Of a stretch of DNA of 64,000 nucleotides, positions 45,301 through 55,965 are shown in pieces. A model generated the notes under the pieces. It worked only from the letters and a program-made list of their open reading frames with translations. It was not told the origin of the DNA and searched no databases. The stretch comes from Phascolarctos cinereus (taxonomy: Eukaryota; Chordata; Mammalia; Diprotodontia; Phascolarctidae). The translations under genes and the position numbers were made by a program. Within the stretch, counting starts at the first letter, position 1. Every line of letters begins with the position of its first letter. The DNA lies in the NCBI RefSeq assembly GCF_002099425.1, contig NW_018344259.1:1828001-1892000 (forward strand), written 5' to 3'.

Positions 45301-46375
45301 AACTTTGACAATTTCCTCTTTATGTAGTTCCCCCACCTTTCTGGATCTGATTGCTTTTCTCTTGATGTCCTTTCATCCTCCAATTTTTAAAGAATCCAAC
45401 TCCACAGGGTAGTAAATTCCAAAGAAACTAATTCCATTAATTCCTATGTAGTTTATCATCACTGTGTGCCACCACTTTACCAATGGTAACAAACTCTCTG
45501 ATGCTTTAGTTGTGTAGAATTTTCTATTTCGTGTGTGTGAGTTAGATCTATTATGAAAAGGCCCTTCATGTGTTTTTTACTTCAAAGAGGTATAGTGATG
45601 ATTGGTTTTTTATTATAATTTACCATTTATGAAGTAACTACAGTTTTAGTTGGAAAGATGATTCTTATAAAAATGTAAATGGTAATCACATTTTGTTGTA
45701 TAAATTCTATGCTTAAAAAAGGGGGCTTTTTGGATGATCAAAGAACAATTATAAGGTAAATATTAATTTTTCAAAACTTTTCAGTGGAAATAATTATTTT
45801 CCTTAAATTTTAATGAAGATTTTGCTTAGTTTTTAAGGCTGATGGTCACTTTTAAAAATTAATGGCAATGATACTATTTGAAGTATCTTTTGTGTGTATA
45901 GAGAATACCTTATGTAAATAAAGTCACTGTGTTAAATAAATACAAACGTAGTTTATTTGGTTTAATATAAACGCCCTGCTAAGATTCTTAATGATTGGCC
46001 TGCAGCTGAGTATGAAATCCCATGGTTACTGAGAATCCACTTAGGCTTAGTGGATCCTATGAAATGAACACCACTTGATAACCCCTATTTTTAGTACTGA
46101 ATGATGTTAGTATGTGGAAGATCTGGGATTTAAATGATGTTTGGAACAAAGGGTCATTTTAGTTCAGATTTTACCTTGCTAGATGTTGCTAGATATTGGC
46201 AATACAAATATAAAAGGAAAAAAAAAGTCTCCCAACTTGTCCCCCAGTTTTCTGCATGTGGGTGGTACAGGTGATATTACTTGTACACAGAGATCATAGT
46301 TTGAGATAATTTGAGTACAAGAAGACACAACAACTGAATCTGAAAAAACTCTTAAGAGACACTACCTGAGATAGG
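45301..46375. other. Intronic sequence without recognised features
   Basis: AT-rich. No gene or clear repeat was identified. Confidence 0.45.
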
Positions 46376-47214
46376 TCTTACAGGAAATAAGCTAAGAATT
46401 TAAAGAAGTGGAGGGTAGGGCTGAGGATTGACGGTGGAAGGAGCAGGGCGGAGAGGAGTGCATTCCAGGGATTCGGCAAAACTTGTACAAACAAAGTAGC
46501 AAGAGGAGGAATACCAAGACCAAGCAAAACCGAGTAGCTTTTTTGGCTCGAATGTAAAATGAAAATATGTAAAAATTTACATATGCAAATATGTAAAGTG
46601 AAGTCATATGAATTACGTCTGGAAAGGCAAAGCTGGAGCTTGTGATGATAACCTGTAAAGGGCTTTAAATGGTAGCCTAAGGAGTCTGTATTTTATCGTG
46701 GAGACAATGAGCCACAGAAGTTTCTTGAGCTACAAAGCATTGTGTAATACTAATTTGGCATCTGGGTGGACTGATGGGTGAGAGATGAAGCAGAGAAGCC
46801 AGTTGCAAAGCTTTTCTAATATTCCAGATGAGGGAGATTGAGGGCCAGAAATAAGATGGAGATGGCATGCTTAGAGAGAGGGATCAATGCAAGAGGTGCT
46901 GTGGAGGTAAAAAGCAATAACACTTGGTAACTAACTGGATTTAGGGGATGAGGGAGACTGAAAAAACAAGGATGACTCAGTGGTGCAAACCTATGTGGTG
47001 ACCTTATTTAAATAAGGGAAATTTGGAGGAGGGGTGAGTTTAAAGGGATAAAATATGTCTTACTTGGACAAGTGAGATGCCTCTAGGACACCCAAATGTA
47101 GAAGTCCTGCAGATAGCTGGTAATGTGGTGCTGCAGCTGAAGAGAGAGATTGGATATATAGATGATTATTTCTGTGTAGAGATAAGAACTGATGAGATCA
47201 TTGAGAGGATGGGG

Positions 47215-47270
<56 letters not shown>

Positions 47271-47520
47271 GAGAGAGAGAGAGAGAGAGAGGAGAAAAAA
47301 AGGGTAAAGGTCTGGGACAGAGCTTTGGTGACTTCCCACAATGAAAGGGTGGAAGATGATCTACAAAGAGACTCAGAAGGAAATGGTCAGATAGGTAGAA
47401 GGAGAACTCAGAGAAAGCAGGGTCACAAAAGTCAAGGGAAGAGTGTGAGGAGGAATGAGTAATAGGGTAAGAAGCCCCAGAGAGGCCAAAAAGGATAAGG
47501 ACTGAGATTTGGCAATGAAG
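46376..47520 (-). mobile_element. L2-type LINE ORF2 region, antisense
   Basis: Antisense landmarks: GTGCATTCCAGGGATTCGG, TAAAGGGCTTTAAATGG, AAGCTTTTCTAATATTCCAG, TGGATTTAGGGGATGAGGGA, GAGCTTTGGTGACTTCCCAC, AAGAAGCCCCAGAGAGGCC. A GA microsatellite has grown within it. Confidence 0.8.
47218..47291 (+). repeat. (GA)n microsatellite
   Basis: Nearly pure GA run with a short GACAGACA interruption. The arginine/glutamate-rich frame over it is an artefact. Confidence 0.97.
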
Positions 47521-47601
47521 ATTCTATTTATTCTTTGCTTTACCTCCTAACTACCCTAGAATGGTTTACCTCCTTATCTTTCATTTTTTAAAAAAGTTCA
47601 C

Positions 47602-47910
47602 TCATGATGGAAAATGCTATCCATATCCAGAGAAAGAACTATGGAGTCTGAATGCAGATTGAAGCATACTATTTTCTCTCTTTTTTTGTTTTTGTTTTTT
47701 CTTTCTTTGTTTTTTCCCTTTTGTTCTGATTCTTCTTTCACAACATGGCTAATGTGGAAATATATTTAATATGATTGTATATGTATGGCCTATAACAGAT
47801 TGCATGCTGTCTTGGGGAGGGGGATGGGAAGGGAGGGGGAAAAACATAGAACTCAAAATCTTATAAAAGTGAATATTGAAAACTAAAAATAAATACATAA
47901 AATTTTAAAA
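47602..47910 (+). mobile_element. L1 LINE 3' UTR, sense
   Basis: GATGGAAAATGCTATCCATA, AAGAACTATGGAGTCTGAAT, ACAACATGGCTAATGTGGAA, GAACTCAAAATCTTATAAAA, ending in an A-rich tail near 47900. It is truncated to about 300 bp. Confidence 0.93.
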
Positions 47911-48037
47911 GTCCTGTACAATCAAGAAAACTTGATTTGCCACCATTGATTTTCTCACCATTGTGAGAATTGCATCTCTTAGCAAATCTAAGACTGATGT
48001 TAGAATCCAAATGAACTGGCTCTACTTAGTACTTAAT

Positions 48038-48106
48038 GGTCACTTAGTCAGTCAATAGCATTTATTAAGTACCTGCTATGTGCTAGGCACTATACTAAGC
48101 TATCCT
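48038..48106 (-). mobile_element. L2-type LINE 3' end, antisense, short
   Basis: GCATTTATTAAGTACCTGCT and TGTGCTAGGCACTATAC. Confidence 0.72.
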
Positions 48107-49544
48107 CTGTAAGATCTTAGAAATGAGTTTCTATTCAATATACTGATGTTCTCTAATTTCTTGCTGCCATTTCCCTAATTGATCCTAAGATTTTACTGTG
48201 CTATGTGATAAGGGAGTTAAGGCTTCTGGTTCTCATTGGCATACATCATTTGTTTTTCAGAACCCATTGTAAGGTGATATACCTCAACATGTCTTTAATG
48301 ATGTCTTCCAATCTCTTAATTATTCCTTTAGAAAGTAGTAATAAACATAAATAAGCTTAAAATTAAAACCAATCCCCCTCAGTCTCTGTGAAGACTGTCT
48401 TCACAGCATGTCACTAAAACTCCCTCATTTATTTGGTTCCTGAGTCATCTAGTTCTTTCAAATAATTCCCCTTTTCATTAGTCTGTGTAGCTTCAAATTC
48501 CTTTAGCATTTCCTTTTTCAGGTTACATTTAAAAAATGCTCTGAGCAAAACAACTAAAATATCAAATTAATTTGATACATCAAGAAATGGAATGGAGGCC
48601 ACAGAGGCAATTAGTGCTGAAGCCTGGAGCCACATTTATGAAGCATTTGGACTTTTTATCCCACTCTAATTCTTTTCTTCATTTTCAAGCTGATACAAAG
48701 AGTTTTAATGAAAATGATACCTATTCTGAGTAATGTACTCATTTAATATTTGACTTTATTGATAGTAAGTTTGGTTGTTACTTGATTTTGAAGGCTAGAT
48801 TTGGCCATAAGCCCTAGCTACCTCTCTTGCCTATCTATTATTTTTGCAGGAATTCTGTGCTATGTCTTAGAAGAGGCCTAAAGCATGTCTAAGGGAACAG
48901 GAAGTGAAAATTCATAGCTAATTTCAGTGGAACTGATACGTTGTATTTTTTCACTAGAAAGGAATCCTGTACACTTAAAAATCATAAGATGCTTAGTATT
49001 CTAATTCTTCATGGTAAAAGTTTCTTCTTATTTTCCCCTCATTTTGATGGTTTGATAAATAGACTCTTAAAAACTTTTTTGTTATGTTGTTTTGCAATTG
49101 AATAAATACAAAATTACCCATGCACTAGAAAAAGAATATATTAGTTTAGGTTAAACATATGCTTTATTATCTGCCTAATTCTGTCATTTTCAAAGCCATG
49201 TTGAAATCTGGACATATACATGATCAGCATTATCCTTAATCGGAGTATCTAATTATATAAAAACAATAATAATATGATCATCTGGTTATTTCATATGTAG
49301 TTTTCTATCATTTTCATTCCTTTATATAGTACTAATATTTTAGTTCTAGAGTTACAGTAATTTATTGTGTTGACTACAAGATTAGGTTGTTTGCTACCAA
49401 GTGTCATTTGCTGATTAGGTCTTGACAAGCAGCCCAGTGTTTAGTAAACACTTTTTCTAGTAATCCAATAGCATTATAGTAAGGAGCCTGATGAGAGGGC
49501 TGAGGGGAGGGTGCTAGCAAGAGAATCTTCATATGTCCTGCCTG
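48107..49544. other. Intronic sequence without recognised features
   Basis: No gene or named repeat was seen on either strand. Confidence 0.45.
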
Positions 49545-49665
49545 TACAAAATCATCTAGGCAGGAGAAGGAAGATTAAGTACAGGGAACAGCAAGTAGGC
49601 CAATTTGACCGAAATTAAAAGTCCATGAAGGGGCCTGTGAAATAAGCCTGGAAAGCTGGTTGTGA
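49545..49665 (-). mobile_element. L2-type LINE fragment, antisense
   Basis: GGGAACAGCAAGTAGGCCAA, ATGAAGGGGCCTGTGAAA and TAAGCCTGGAAAGCTGG. Confidence 0.65.
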
Positions 49666-49679
49666 AGGTTAAGACATTT

Positions 49680-49775
49680 TACCGCTGTGGGGCGGTCAGT
49701 TTCTTCATCTGTAAAATGAGAGAATTGGAATGATTGGGCCCCTATGTTTCCTTGCGTTTCCAAATTTATGATCTC
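49680..49775 (+). mobile_element. MIR-type SINE 3' half, sense
   Basis: CAGTTTCTTCATCTGTAAAA, GAGAATTGGAATGATTGGGC and TTTCCAAATTTATGATC. Confidence 0.72.
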
Positions 49776-50125
49776 ATCATCAGCAGGCTTCAGCTTGGCA
49801 AGTTTGTCTTTGACTTCTGACAAAATTCTAGAACACAGTGCTAAAGCGATAACTTGTGAACATTCAATTGTCATCACTATTCTTTCCTCAAGAGCATGGT
49901 TTATCCATCATTGTATTAAGAAAACAGTGAATGGCTTTTAAAACTGCTGGGTTTGCAGTTTGCGAGTTCACAATCTCTGAAGGTCTGACTTCCTTTATTT
50001 TTTCACAGAGCCTTTGGAAAGGGTGGAGATGAGTTGAAAACACAGTCCAAGGAGCTATGATTATGGTTGACAGATTTGAGGCTCTGAAAGTCAGTATGGG
50101 CAATCCCACCAGGAATCAGATCCTA
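49776..50125. other. Unidentified segment with broken minus-strand frames
   Basis: The minus strand carries frames at 49888-50109 (with FQRLCEKIKEVRPSE) and 49790-49877 (with SEVKDKLAKLKPADDE) that read like fragments of a protein. I could not match them to a family. On plus, VDRFEALK at about 50070-50093 resembles the RNase H1 hybrid-binding domain (VDRFPAARFKKF), so this could instead be the 5' part of the neighbouring pseudogene. Confidence 0.3.
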
Positions 50126-50711
50126 CCACTGTGTATGTCAAAGGTACCTGCAAAAATAATAGAAAAAGGGACAGCTAGGTGGCGCAGTGGATAGAGCACT
50201 GGCCCTGAAGTCAGGAGTACCTGAGTTCAAATGTGGCTTCAGACCAAACACTTGACTTACTGGCTGTGTGACCCTGGGCAAGTCACTTAATCCCAATTGC
50301 CTAAAAAAAAATAATAATAATGGAAGAAAAGGGGTGCAAGGAGGTATTGGTATCTCATGGGGACCAGAACATGATCTAGATGTAAGTGGTACACGTTCTG
50401 CATGACAGACAAACCAAAGAAACAGCTACCAAAGAGATTGAGCAAGCAAAGGCCCAAAATAAGGACAGATTTATTATGTGCACAGATAACCAGCTTATCA
50501 CCAAAGGTAGGAATGAATGGATTGGCAATTGGAAAGAAAATGTCTGGAAAACAAGTAAAAATGAAGATGTTGTTCACAGAGACCAATTCACTAAGCTGGA
50601 TAATATGACTCAGGACATAAATGTTGAATGGAAGTATGTATCTCTTATTCAAAAGTTGCAGACAATGCTGAAGCTCAAAGATTAGCCAGAGAAGCAACTA
50701 GAAAGAAGTGA
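50126..50711 (+). pseudogene. RNASEH1: Processed pseudogene of ribonuclease H1
   Basis: Reading across three plus frames gives an intronless run of the RNase H1 catalytic domain. VYVKGTCKNN (human VYTDGCCSSN) is followed, after the SINE, by NNNGRKGVQGGIGISWGPEH (human SNGRRRPRAGIGVYWGPGH), then EIEQAKAQN, CTDNQLITKGRNEW, NWKENVWKTS and NMTQDINVEWKYV. Last comes AQRLAREATRKK before a TGA at 50709-50711 (human ADRLAREGAKQSED). Lost catalytic residues (VYVK for VYTD), frameshifts, an in-frame stop after TRSA and the SINE show that it is dead. The absence of introns indicates retrocopying. It is the cellular RNASEH1, not a retroviral RNase H. Confidence 0.86.
50168..50320 (+). mobile_element. Marsupial tRNA-derived SINE inside the RNASEH1 pseudogene
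   Basis: Sense short form: GGGACAGCTAGGTGGCGCAG, TGAGTTCAAATGTGGC, CTGTGTGACCCTGGGCAAG, CCCAATTGCCTAAAAAA. The flanks AATAATAGAAAAA and AATAATGGAAGAAAA look like a target-site duplication. Confidence 0.95.
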
Positions 50712-51429
50712 GAAGACTCAATCAATACTTTGAGATGGTGAAATTTAGTTTAAAGTGTCATTCTCTTTAACCCTGCAATCTCCAAAGCATTTTCTCTTTA
50801 CCCTTACCCCCACCTCCTTATGTTGGAGTTGTCTTCCATGGCTATCTTTGGTAATTTTTTTTTCTTCATATCTTTTCTCAATTTTTCTATGTGCAATTTT
50901 TTCTTCAATAATATAAAGAAAAATAGTATGTACTGTAAATATACTATAAACAACTGTAGAAATTTTTCACGGGTACTAACAATAAGAGAAAGGCAGATAT
51001 TCTCATCTCTGTCATATCCAACTGAATTCTAACCTGCTCAACTCTTGCTCCAGACTACCTAGAAACCAATCCAGGACTGCTTGACTGCTCACATGACTTA
51101 GGGTAATGGGAGTCACCAACTTTTCCTTCAGGAAAAATGAATTGTGAAACAAACTGTGCCATCTGTGCTTTCTAAGGACTTCCTGGCTTTACCATTTGCC
51201 CTGCTTGTATGCCCTACAGTATTCCAATATCCTCTGACCTTCTGACAATATAAAGATGCCTGTCTAGGACATGCAGTTTGCCCCACTGGTGCATTCTTAT
51301 GATTTTTAGGACTTAGAACTTTTAAAAGTCTTTTCATTTACTCACCAACTGAACTCTCTAACATGTTGTCTCTCCCTCCTCCTCTCTCACCCCCCCCTCA
51401 TCCCCCTCCACCCCCTCTCCCCTGGCCAT
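50712..51429. other. Possible pseudogene 3' UTR and unassigned intronic sequence
   Basis: The first part may be the retrocopied 3' UTR, but no poly-A tail is clear. A pyrimidine-rich CCCCCTCC patch lies at 51365-51425. Confidence 0.4.
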
Positions 51430-51540
51430 TCAAGTGTGAACTTGACCATTAACTGTCTGTAATTATCTTCCATTCCCAGTACTGAGCATAGCACTTGGAA
51501 CTTAGTAGAAATAGAAATTCAATAAATGTTTTTTCATTAA
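51430..51540 (+). mobile_element. L2-type LINE 3' end, sense
   Basis: TGAGCATAGCACTTGGAACT and AATTCAATAAATGTTTTT. Confidence 0.65.
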
Positions 51541-51571
51541 AAGCAAAAGAAAACAGTGAATGGTATTAATA

Positions 51572-51685
51572 ATTCATTCAACAAGCATTTATTCAGTGAG
51601 CACTCACTAAATACCCATGATAGTACGTGTTAGGCACTATGCTAGGCATTGGGAATACAAGACAAAAATAAATTCCTGTAAATTT
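51572..51685 (-). mobile_element. L2-type LINE 3' end, antisense
   Basis: TTCAACAAGCATTTATTCAG, TTAGGCACTATGCTAGGC and ATTGGGAATACAAGAC. It lies head to head with the preceding sense copy. Confidence 0.76.
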
Positions 51686-51904
51686 TGCTGCAGTGGAGTA
51701 AGGAAAGTATGTATCGCGCGTATAGCGGTTATAATTGCTCTTACTGCATTTCTTCGTGCCTTCCTGTAGCCGTGTTACTTAATTTTGATGAGATGCCAAC
51801 TATCCAAGTCACATAGAAGGGGAGAAAGAAGAGAAAAAGGGAGGAGGATGGTATTAAGGGAACAGCTACTAGGTCAATCAATATATTTGACTGTAAATTT
51901 AAAA

Positions 51905-52020
51905 TCCCATTATGTGGACCATGGGTTTGGAGCATGGAAGGAACCTCAGAGACCAGCTAGTGCGACCCCTTTTTTCTATAAATGATAAGAACTTAAGGGA
52001 CTTGTCCAAGATCACTTAAC
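51905..52020 (-). mobile_element. MIR/THER-type SINE fragment, antisense
   Basis: GAGCATGGAAGGAACCTCAG, GACCAGCTAGTGCGACCCC and GGGACTTGTCCAAGATCA. Confidence 0.65.
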
Positions 52021-52094
52021 CTCCCTTTTCTCCCCCAAATGCATATTTTCTACCCATTCTCTCGAGTCCCTGTTAGATGACTAAGTAGCTGCAC

Positions 52095-52522
52095 TAAAAG
52101 TATTTGGAAAGAACCTTAAAGGTCATCTAGTCCAGCTTTAAAGACGAGAAAAGTGAGACGTTAAACATTTTGCATTGTTGTTGTTCAGTCCCATCCAACT
52201 CTTCATGACCCCATTTGGGTTTTTTTTTTTAGCAAAGATACTGGAGTGGTTTGCTGTCTCCTTCTCCAGCTCATTGTACAGATGAAGAAACTGAGGCAGA
52301 GTTAAGTGACCTGCCCAAGGTCACATAGCTAGTGAGTATCTGAGGCCAGATTTGAACTCAAGATGACGAGTCTTCCTGACTCCACCCCTGGCACTCTATC
52401 CACTGAGCCACCTAGCTGCCCCTAAAGTTACACAAAAAGTATGAGGCAGAACCAAGGTTTGAATTCAGGTTTTCTGACTTGAAATGTCGTATTCTTTCTC
52501 ATGTCATACGCTAGATTGCCTC
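52095..52522 (-). mobile_element. MIR/THER-type SINE, antisense, split by a younger SINE
   Basis: The left part is GAACCTTAAAGGTCATCTAG with AGACGAGAAAAGTGAGACG. The right part resumes with AAAGTTACACAAAAAG, GAGGCAGAACCAAGG and ends at GCTAGATTGCCTCCC. Confidence 0.78.
52172..52425 (-). mobile_element. Marsupial tRNA-derived SINE, long form, nested in a MIR
   Basis: Antisense: TTGTTGTTGTTCAGTCCCA, GATACTGGAGTGGTTTGC, TGTACAGATGAAGAAACTGA, then head CACTGAGCCACCTAGCTGCC. Confidence 0.95.
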
Positions 52523-52827
52523 CCTAAGGGATGACTAATTCTGGGAATTTCGGGGACCGTAGCAGTTAGTGGGGGAGATAACTTTGGGCAGGTGAACCTT
52601 ACTAAAACTCCCTCTTATCATCCCCGCTTACTTTGCTGTTTGTTTCAGCAGCTCATATAGCCTTTCTGCCAATCAGTCTGTATGTACTTACATTTAAGAA
52701 CAAAACAAACCAAAAGCCAGCTAAATATTTATTTCAATTGAACTAAAAACCAAAATGAAACATCTTATTCCCGTGAACTCAATTGTACTTATAAATGGAC
52801 TAATTATTAGAAGTTAGTGTGTGTTGC
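52523..52827. other. Intronic sequence without recognised features
   Basis: No gene or recognised repeat. Confidence 0.45.
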
Positions 52828-53035
52828 TTTCTCGTGATAGTAGGGAGAGTACCCAATCTGGGAGTTTCTCTGGACTTAAATCAAGAACACCAAGATGACT
52901 AGGTATTATATGTTAATTATTCAGTCTTGTAGGTTTTAGGATGATTCTCTGGTTGGGGATGGTATTCTTGGGTAAGGGACAAGAGGACTAGGGAATATAA
53001 GAGTGGGATATGTAGCTGGAAGACATCTTTTGGCT
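52828..53035 (+). repeat. 208 bp direct repeat, copy A
   Basis: It contains GGGAGTTTCTCTGGACTTAA, TGACTAGGTATTATATG and GGGACAAGAGGACTAGGG. It matches 54918-55125 with no gaps and about 12 mismatches counted by eye, mostly transitions. Confidence 0.95.
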
Positions 53036-53240
53036 TCATATTCTGGATCTGTGTGTAAGCTTGGATACATCACTTCTTGTCTCTTGGCTTCAGTTTCTGT
53101 AAGTGTAAGTTCAGGAGGTTAGACTAGATGACCTTGAAATATCTTTCTAGGTCTGTGTCTCTCTCTGTCTGTCTTGACTTGGAATGACTTGCAAACCCTT
53201 AAGCTTTATATAGGTGCTAGACATTATTATTGTTATATGA
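53036..53240 (+). mobile_element. MIR-type SINE fragment, sense
   Basis: TTGTCTCTTGGCTTCAGTTT, AGGAGGTTAGACTAGATGAC and GACTTGCAAACCCTTAAGC. Confidence 0.65.
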
Positions 53241-53917
53241 TATAGAGTTATTTTATGATAGACTCTTTGTATTCAGTTGCCAACATTTTGAATTAAAAAT
53301 TCATTTATAAATTCGCTGGTTGGAACTTGGTCCATATCCTTACATAACAGTGTTGTAAATGATGGTCAGGTTCCCAGGCCAGCTTTGCAAAAGTATCTTA
53401 CCTATAATGTAATCATACTAATGTAACCAGAGAGCTTAGCAACTCTCATATCTAGAGGAGAAAGTGCTTGTGCTACCCTTTGCTTTTAATACTACAAGGA
53501 CAAGTACTGCTAAGCTACCTGTTCTTTCCTCAGCCTAAAAGCCCTCACAGTTGGGAAAAGTTCCAGAACTTACTCTAGAAAGGGCTACTCAGAGCTAGGC
53601 CAGAATTTTAAACCCAGAAATTTTAAGAGGTTCTCACCCTTTCTCCTCCAAGAGATGTCCCTTAGTGCAGCTCCCCCAGGGACAGATAATGCAGATTCAT
53701 TTCAAAGATAAGCCATTTTTTTTAATGGATGCTGTGCAACCCAGAGAATCTGTGAAATGCAAAGACCAAGCAATGTGACCATTCATGGACAAACTTTAAC
53801 CTCTGGCCTGCCTCCCATGAAATTTATCATGATGACCTTGTCCATCAGAAGATACTAACCTGCAGTGTGATCTGTTCACCCGTTATCCCCTTGTGCTTCT
53901 GGGAAGTGACTGACATA
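53241..53917. other. Intronic sequence without recognised features
   Basis: No gene or named repeat was seen. Confidence 0.45.
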
Positions 53918-54590
53918 GAATTAAAGGGGGTTGGGAAGGACTTTCTATGGAAAGTAGGATTTCAGCTAGGACTTGAAGGAAACCAAGGAATCCAGGTGTT
54001 AGAGGTCAGGAGGGAAAACATTTAAGACATAGGGAGACAAATAATAAAAATTCCTGGAGTTGGAAGATGAAATGTCTTATGTGAATAGTAAGGTTGACTG
54101 ATGTCATTGAATCATAGAGTATGTGGTGGGACTACAGTGTAAGAAGACCGAAAAGGTAGGAGAGAGCCAGGTTATAAAGGTCTTTGAATACCAAACAGAG
54201 GATTTTATATTTGATCCCGGAGGTGATAGTAAGCTCCTGGAGTTTATTGAATGGAGAATGGGCAGTGACGTGGTCGGATCTGTGCTTTAGAAAGGTCAGT
54301 TTGACAGCTGAATGGAAAATGAACTGTAGTGGAGAATGACATGGAAGTAGGAAGATCAACCAGCAAGGTATTGTGATAGTTTAGGTTTATTGTGATAGTT
54401 GGGGTAATAACAGCCTGGGTCTGCATCAGGGTGGTGGCAGTGTCAGAGGAAAGAAAAAGGAATATAGGAGAGATGTTAGGAAGGTAAAACTGACAGGATG
54501 TGACAACAGATTGGATATGAGAGGTGAGAGAAGACTGTAGTCAAGGATAACATCTAGGTTGCAAGCCTTTCTGCTTAAATATATCCATTC
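53918..54590 (-). mobile_element. L2-type LINE ORF2 end, antisense
   Basis: The minus frame 54132-54359 keeps recognisable L2 ORF2 residues: FHSAVKLTFLKHRSDHVT, NKLQELTITSGIKYKILCL and LYNLALSYL. The antisense landmarks GAAGGACTTTCTATGGAAAG and GGATTTTATATTTGATCCCG bracket it. Confidence 0.88.
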
Positions 54591-54917
54591 TATCCATACC
54601 CCCCATCTGAAATTCTTTGGGGTTTTAGCAAGCTAATTTTTTTGGGATACAGCTACTCCTAAGAGGTTGTGTCTATTGACCATTTTAAATTTTATGTTAA
54701 TTACTCTAATCACATCAGTCCTAGTTGAGATCAGTGAGTTTTTATTTTCCTAAAGGATAATGGACAGATGGTTGGGAGGGGGAATAAGAGGAGTAGAGAG
54801 ACAAAAACTTTCCTGTGGACAATGGGTGAGTCCACTCATCTAAAAAGAAGGTACTTGGCACTAGATGCAAGATACTAATTCAATAGATTCAAGATACTAA
54901 TGACTGCCATCTAAGTC
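54591..54917. other. Intronic sequence without recognised features
   Basis: The sequence just left of copy B is unlike the sequence left of copy A, so the duplicated unit is confined to about 208 bp. Confidence 0.5.
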
Positions 54918-55125
54918 TTTCTCATGGTAGTAGGGACAGTACTCAATATGGGAGTTTCTCTGGACTTAAATCAAGAGTACCAAGATGACTAGGTATTATA
55001 TGTTAGTTATTCAGTCTTGTAGGTTTTAGGATGATTCTCTGGTTAGGGATGATATTCTTGGGTAAGGGACAAGAGGACTAGGGAATATAAGAGTGGGGTA
55101 TGTAGCTGGAAGACATCTTTTGACT
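54918..55125 (+). repeat. 208 bp direct repeat, copy B
   Basis: Second copy, 2090 bp downstream of copy A and in the same orientation. Homology ends sharply at ACATCTTTTGACTT. Confidence 0.95.
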
Positions 55126-55284
55126 TGGTTACATGACTGAGAGCTGGTTATGTTGATTAAGTGAGACTAGTTATATAATGGGTCTTCCCATGTAGATTCC
55201 CTGTGATGTTTGAAATGGGTACAGGTTAAGAGTCTATTCAGAGTATATAAAAATGAAACCTCTTTCTTTCAGCTTTTCATCTAA

Positions 55285-55405
55285 CTAGCTATGTAATTTG
55301 GTGATGTAATCCTGCATCTTACAAGATGTTCTGAACCTATTTTTCCTCATCTATGAAATGAACAATTTAGATGATGTGACCTCCAATGTCCACTTTAGCT
55401 GTCAA
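55285..55405 (+). mobile_element. MIR-type SINE fragment, sense
   Basis: TTTTTCCTCATCTATGAAAT, TTTAGATGATGTGACCTCCA and ATGTCCACTTTAGCTGTC. Confidence 0.6.
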
Positions 55406-55529
55406 CTATCTGTCTGAGACATTGATGTAAAACAGAATCTGACTCTCAGTCATCCTCTATCTTTTGGCTCCCCTGAATTCCTTCCCAATCTGTCTTTGTC
55501 TAAGTGATTTGTAAAGATTAAAAAAAAAT

Positions 55530-55965
55530 GAGGATTAAGGAAAGGCCATTATTAGCTTGGCGATTAAAAGGTTGAAGGGTGTGAGAAGGAAGAGAGAGTA
55601 GACATGGAGAAAATGGATACAGATGGATTTTTTTTCTAAGAGTTTGGTTATGTAAGGAAGAGAGAGATATTATGACAGTAGCTTGTAGGGATGGTGGGGC
55701 CCAATGAAAGATTTTGTTCTGTTTTGTTTCTGATAGTGGGAGGAGAATGAGCCAATAAAGAAATTGAAGATTAGTTTGGGGGGTGGATAATGACTTGGGG
55801 ACAATCTCTGGAGAAAACAAGAGGGGAATGGGATCAAGGTTACAAGTATGAGGATTGGCCTTGGAGAAGAGGTCACTTTTCCATCAGAGAACAGAGGAAA
55901 AGAGGAAAGAATGAGGGATGATATTAAGGGGGTTTTGGTATGCTCATGGAATATGAGTTATTTTT
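55530..55965 (-). mobile_element. L2-type LINE ORF2 fragment, antisense
   Basis: AAGGCCATTATTAGCTTGGC, GATATTATGACAGTAGCTTG, GATGGTGGGGCCCAATGAAA, GAGGATTGGCCTTGGAGAAG. It corresponds to a more 5' ORF2 segment than 53918-54590. Confidence 0.75.

Noticed and set aside
47077-47307. Open frame with a long RERERE run
   Set aside because: It is produced by a GA microsatellite inside an antisense L2-type LINE.
50311-50711. Retroviral RNase H as the origin of the pseudogene
   Set aside because: Residues such as EIEQAKAQN, NWKENVWKTS and the RLAREATRKK end follow cellular RNASEH1, and no adjoining reverse transcriptase or integrase was seen.
53720-53760. Possible small conserved exon near the A-rich patch
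   Set aside because: No paired splice sites around an open frame and no recognisable protein.
52828-55125. The 208 bp direct repeat as a pair of LTRs
   Set aside because: The repeat ends are not TG..CA, no target-site duplication is visible, and the interior contains only unassigned sequence, a MIR fragment and an unrelated L2-type fragment.
55841-55870. EDW-containing frame as the next DGKH PH exon
   Set aside because: The frame reads EDWPW without the flanking NRKEM or the ISSLK-type sequence and lies in an antisense L2-type LINE.
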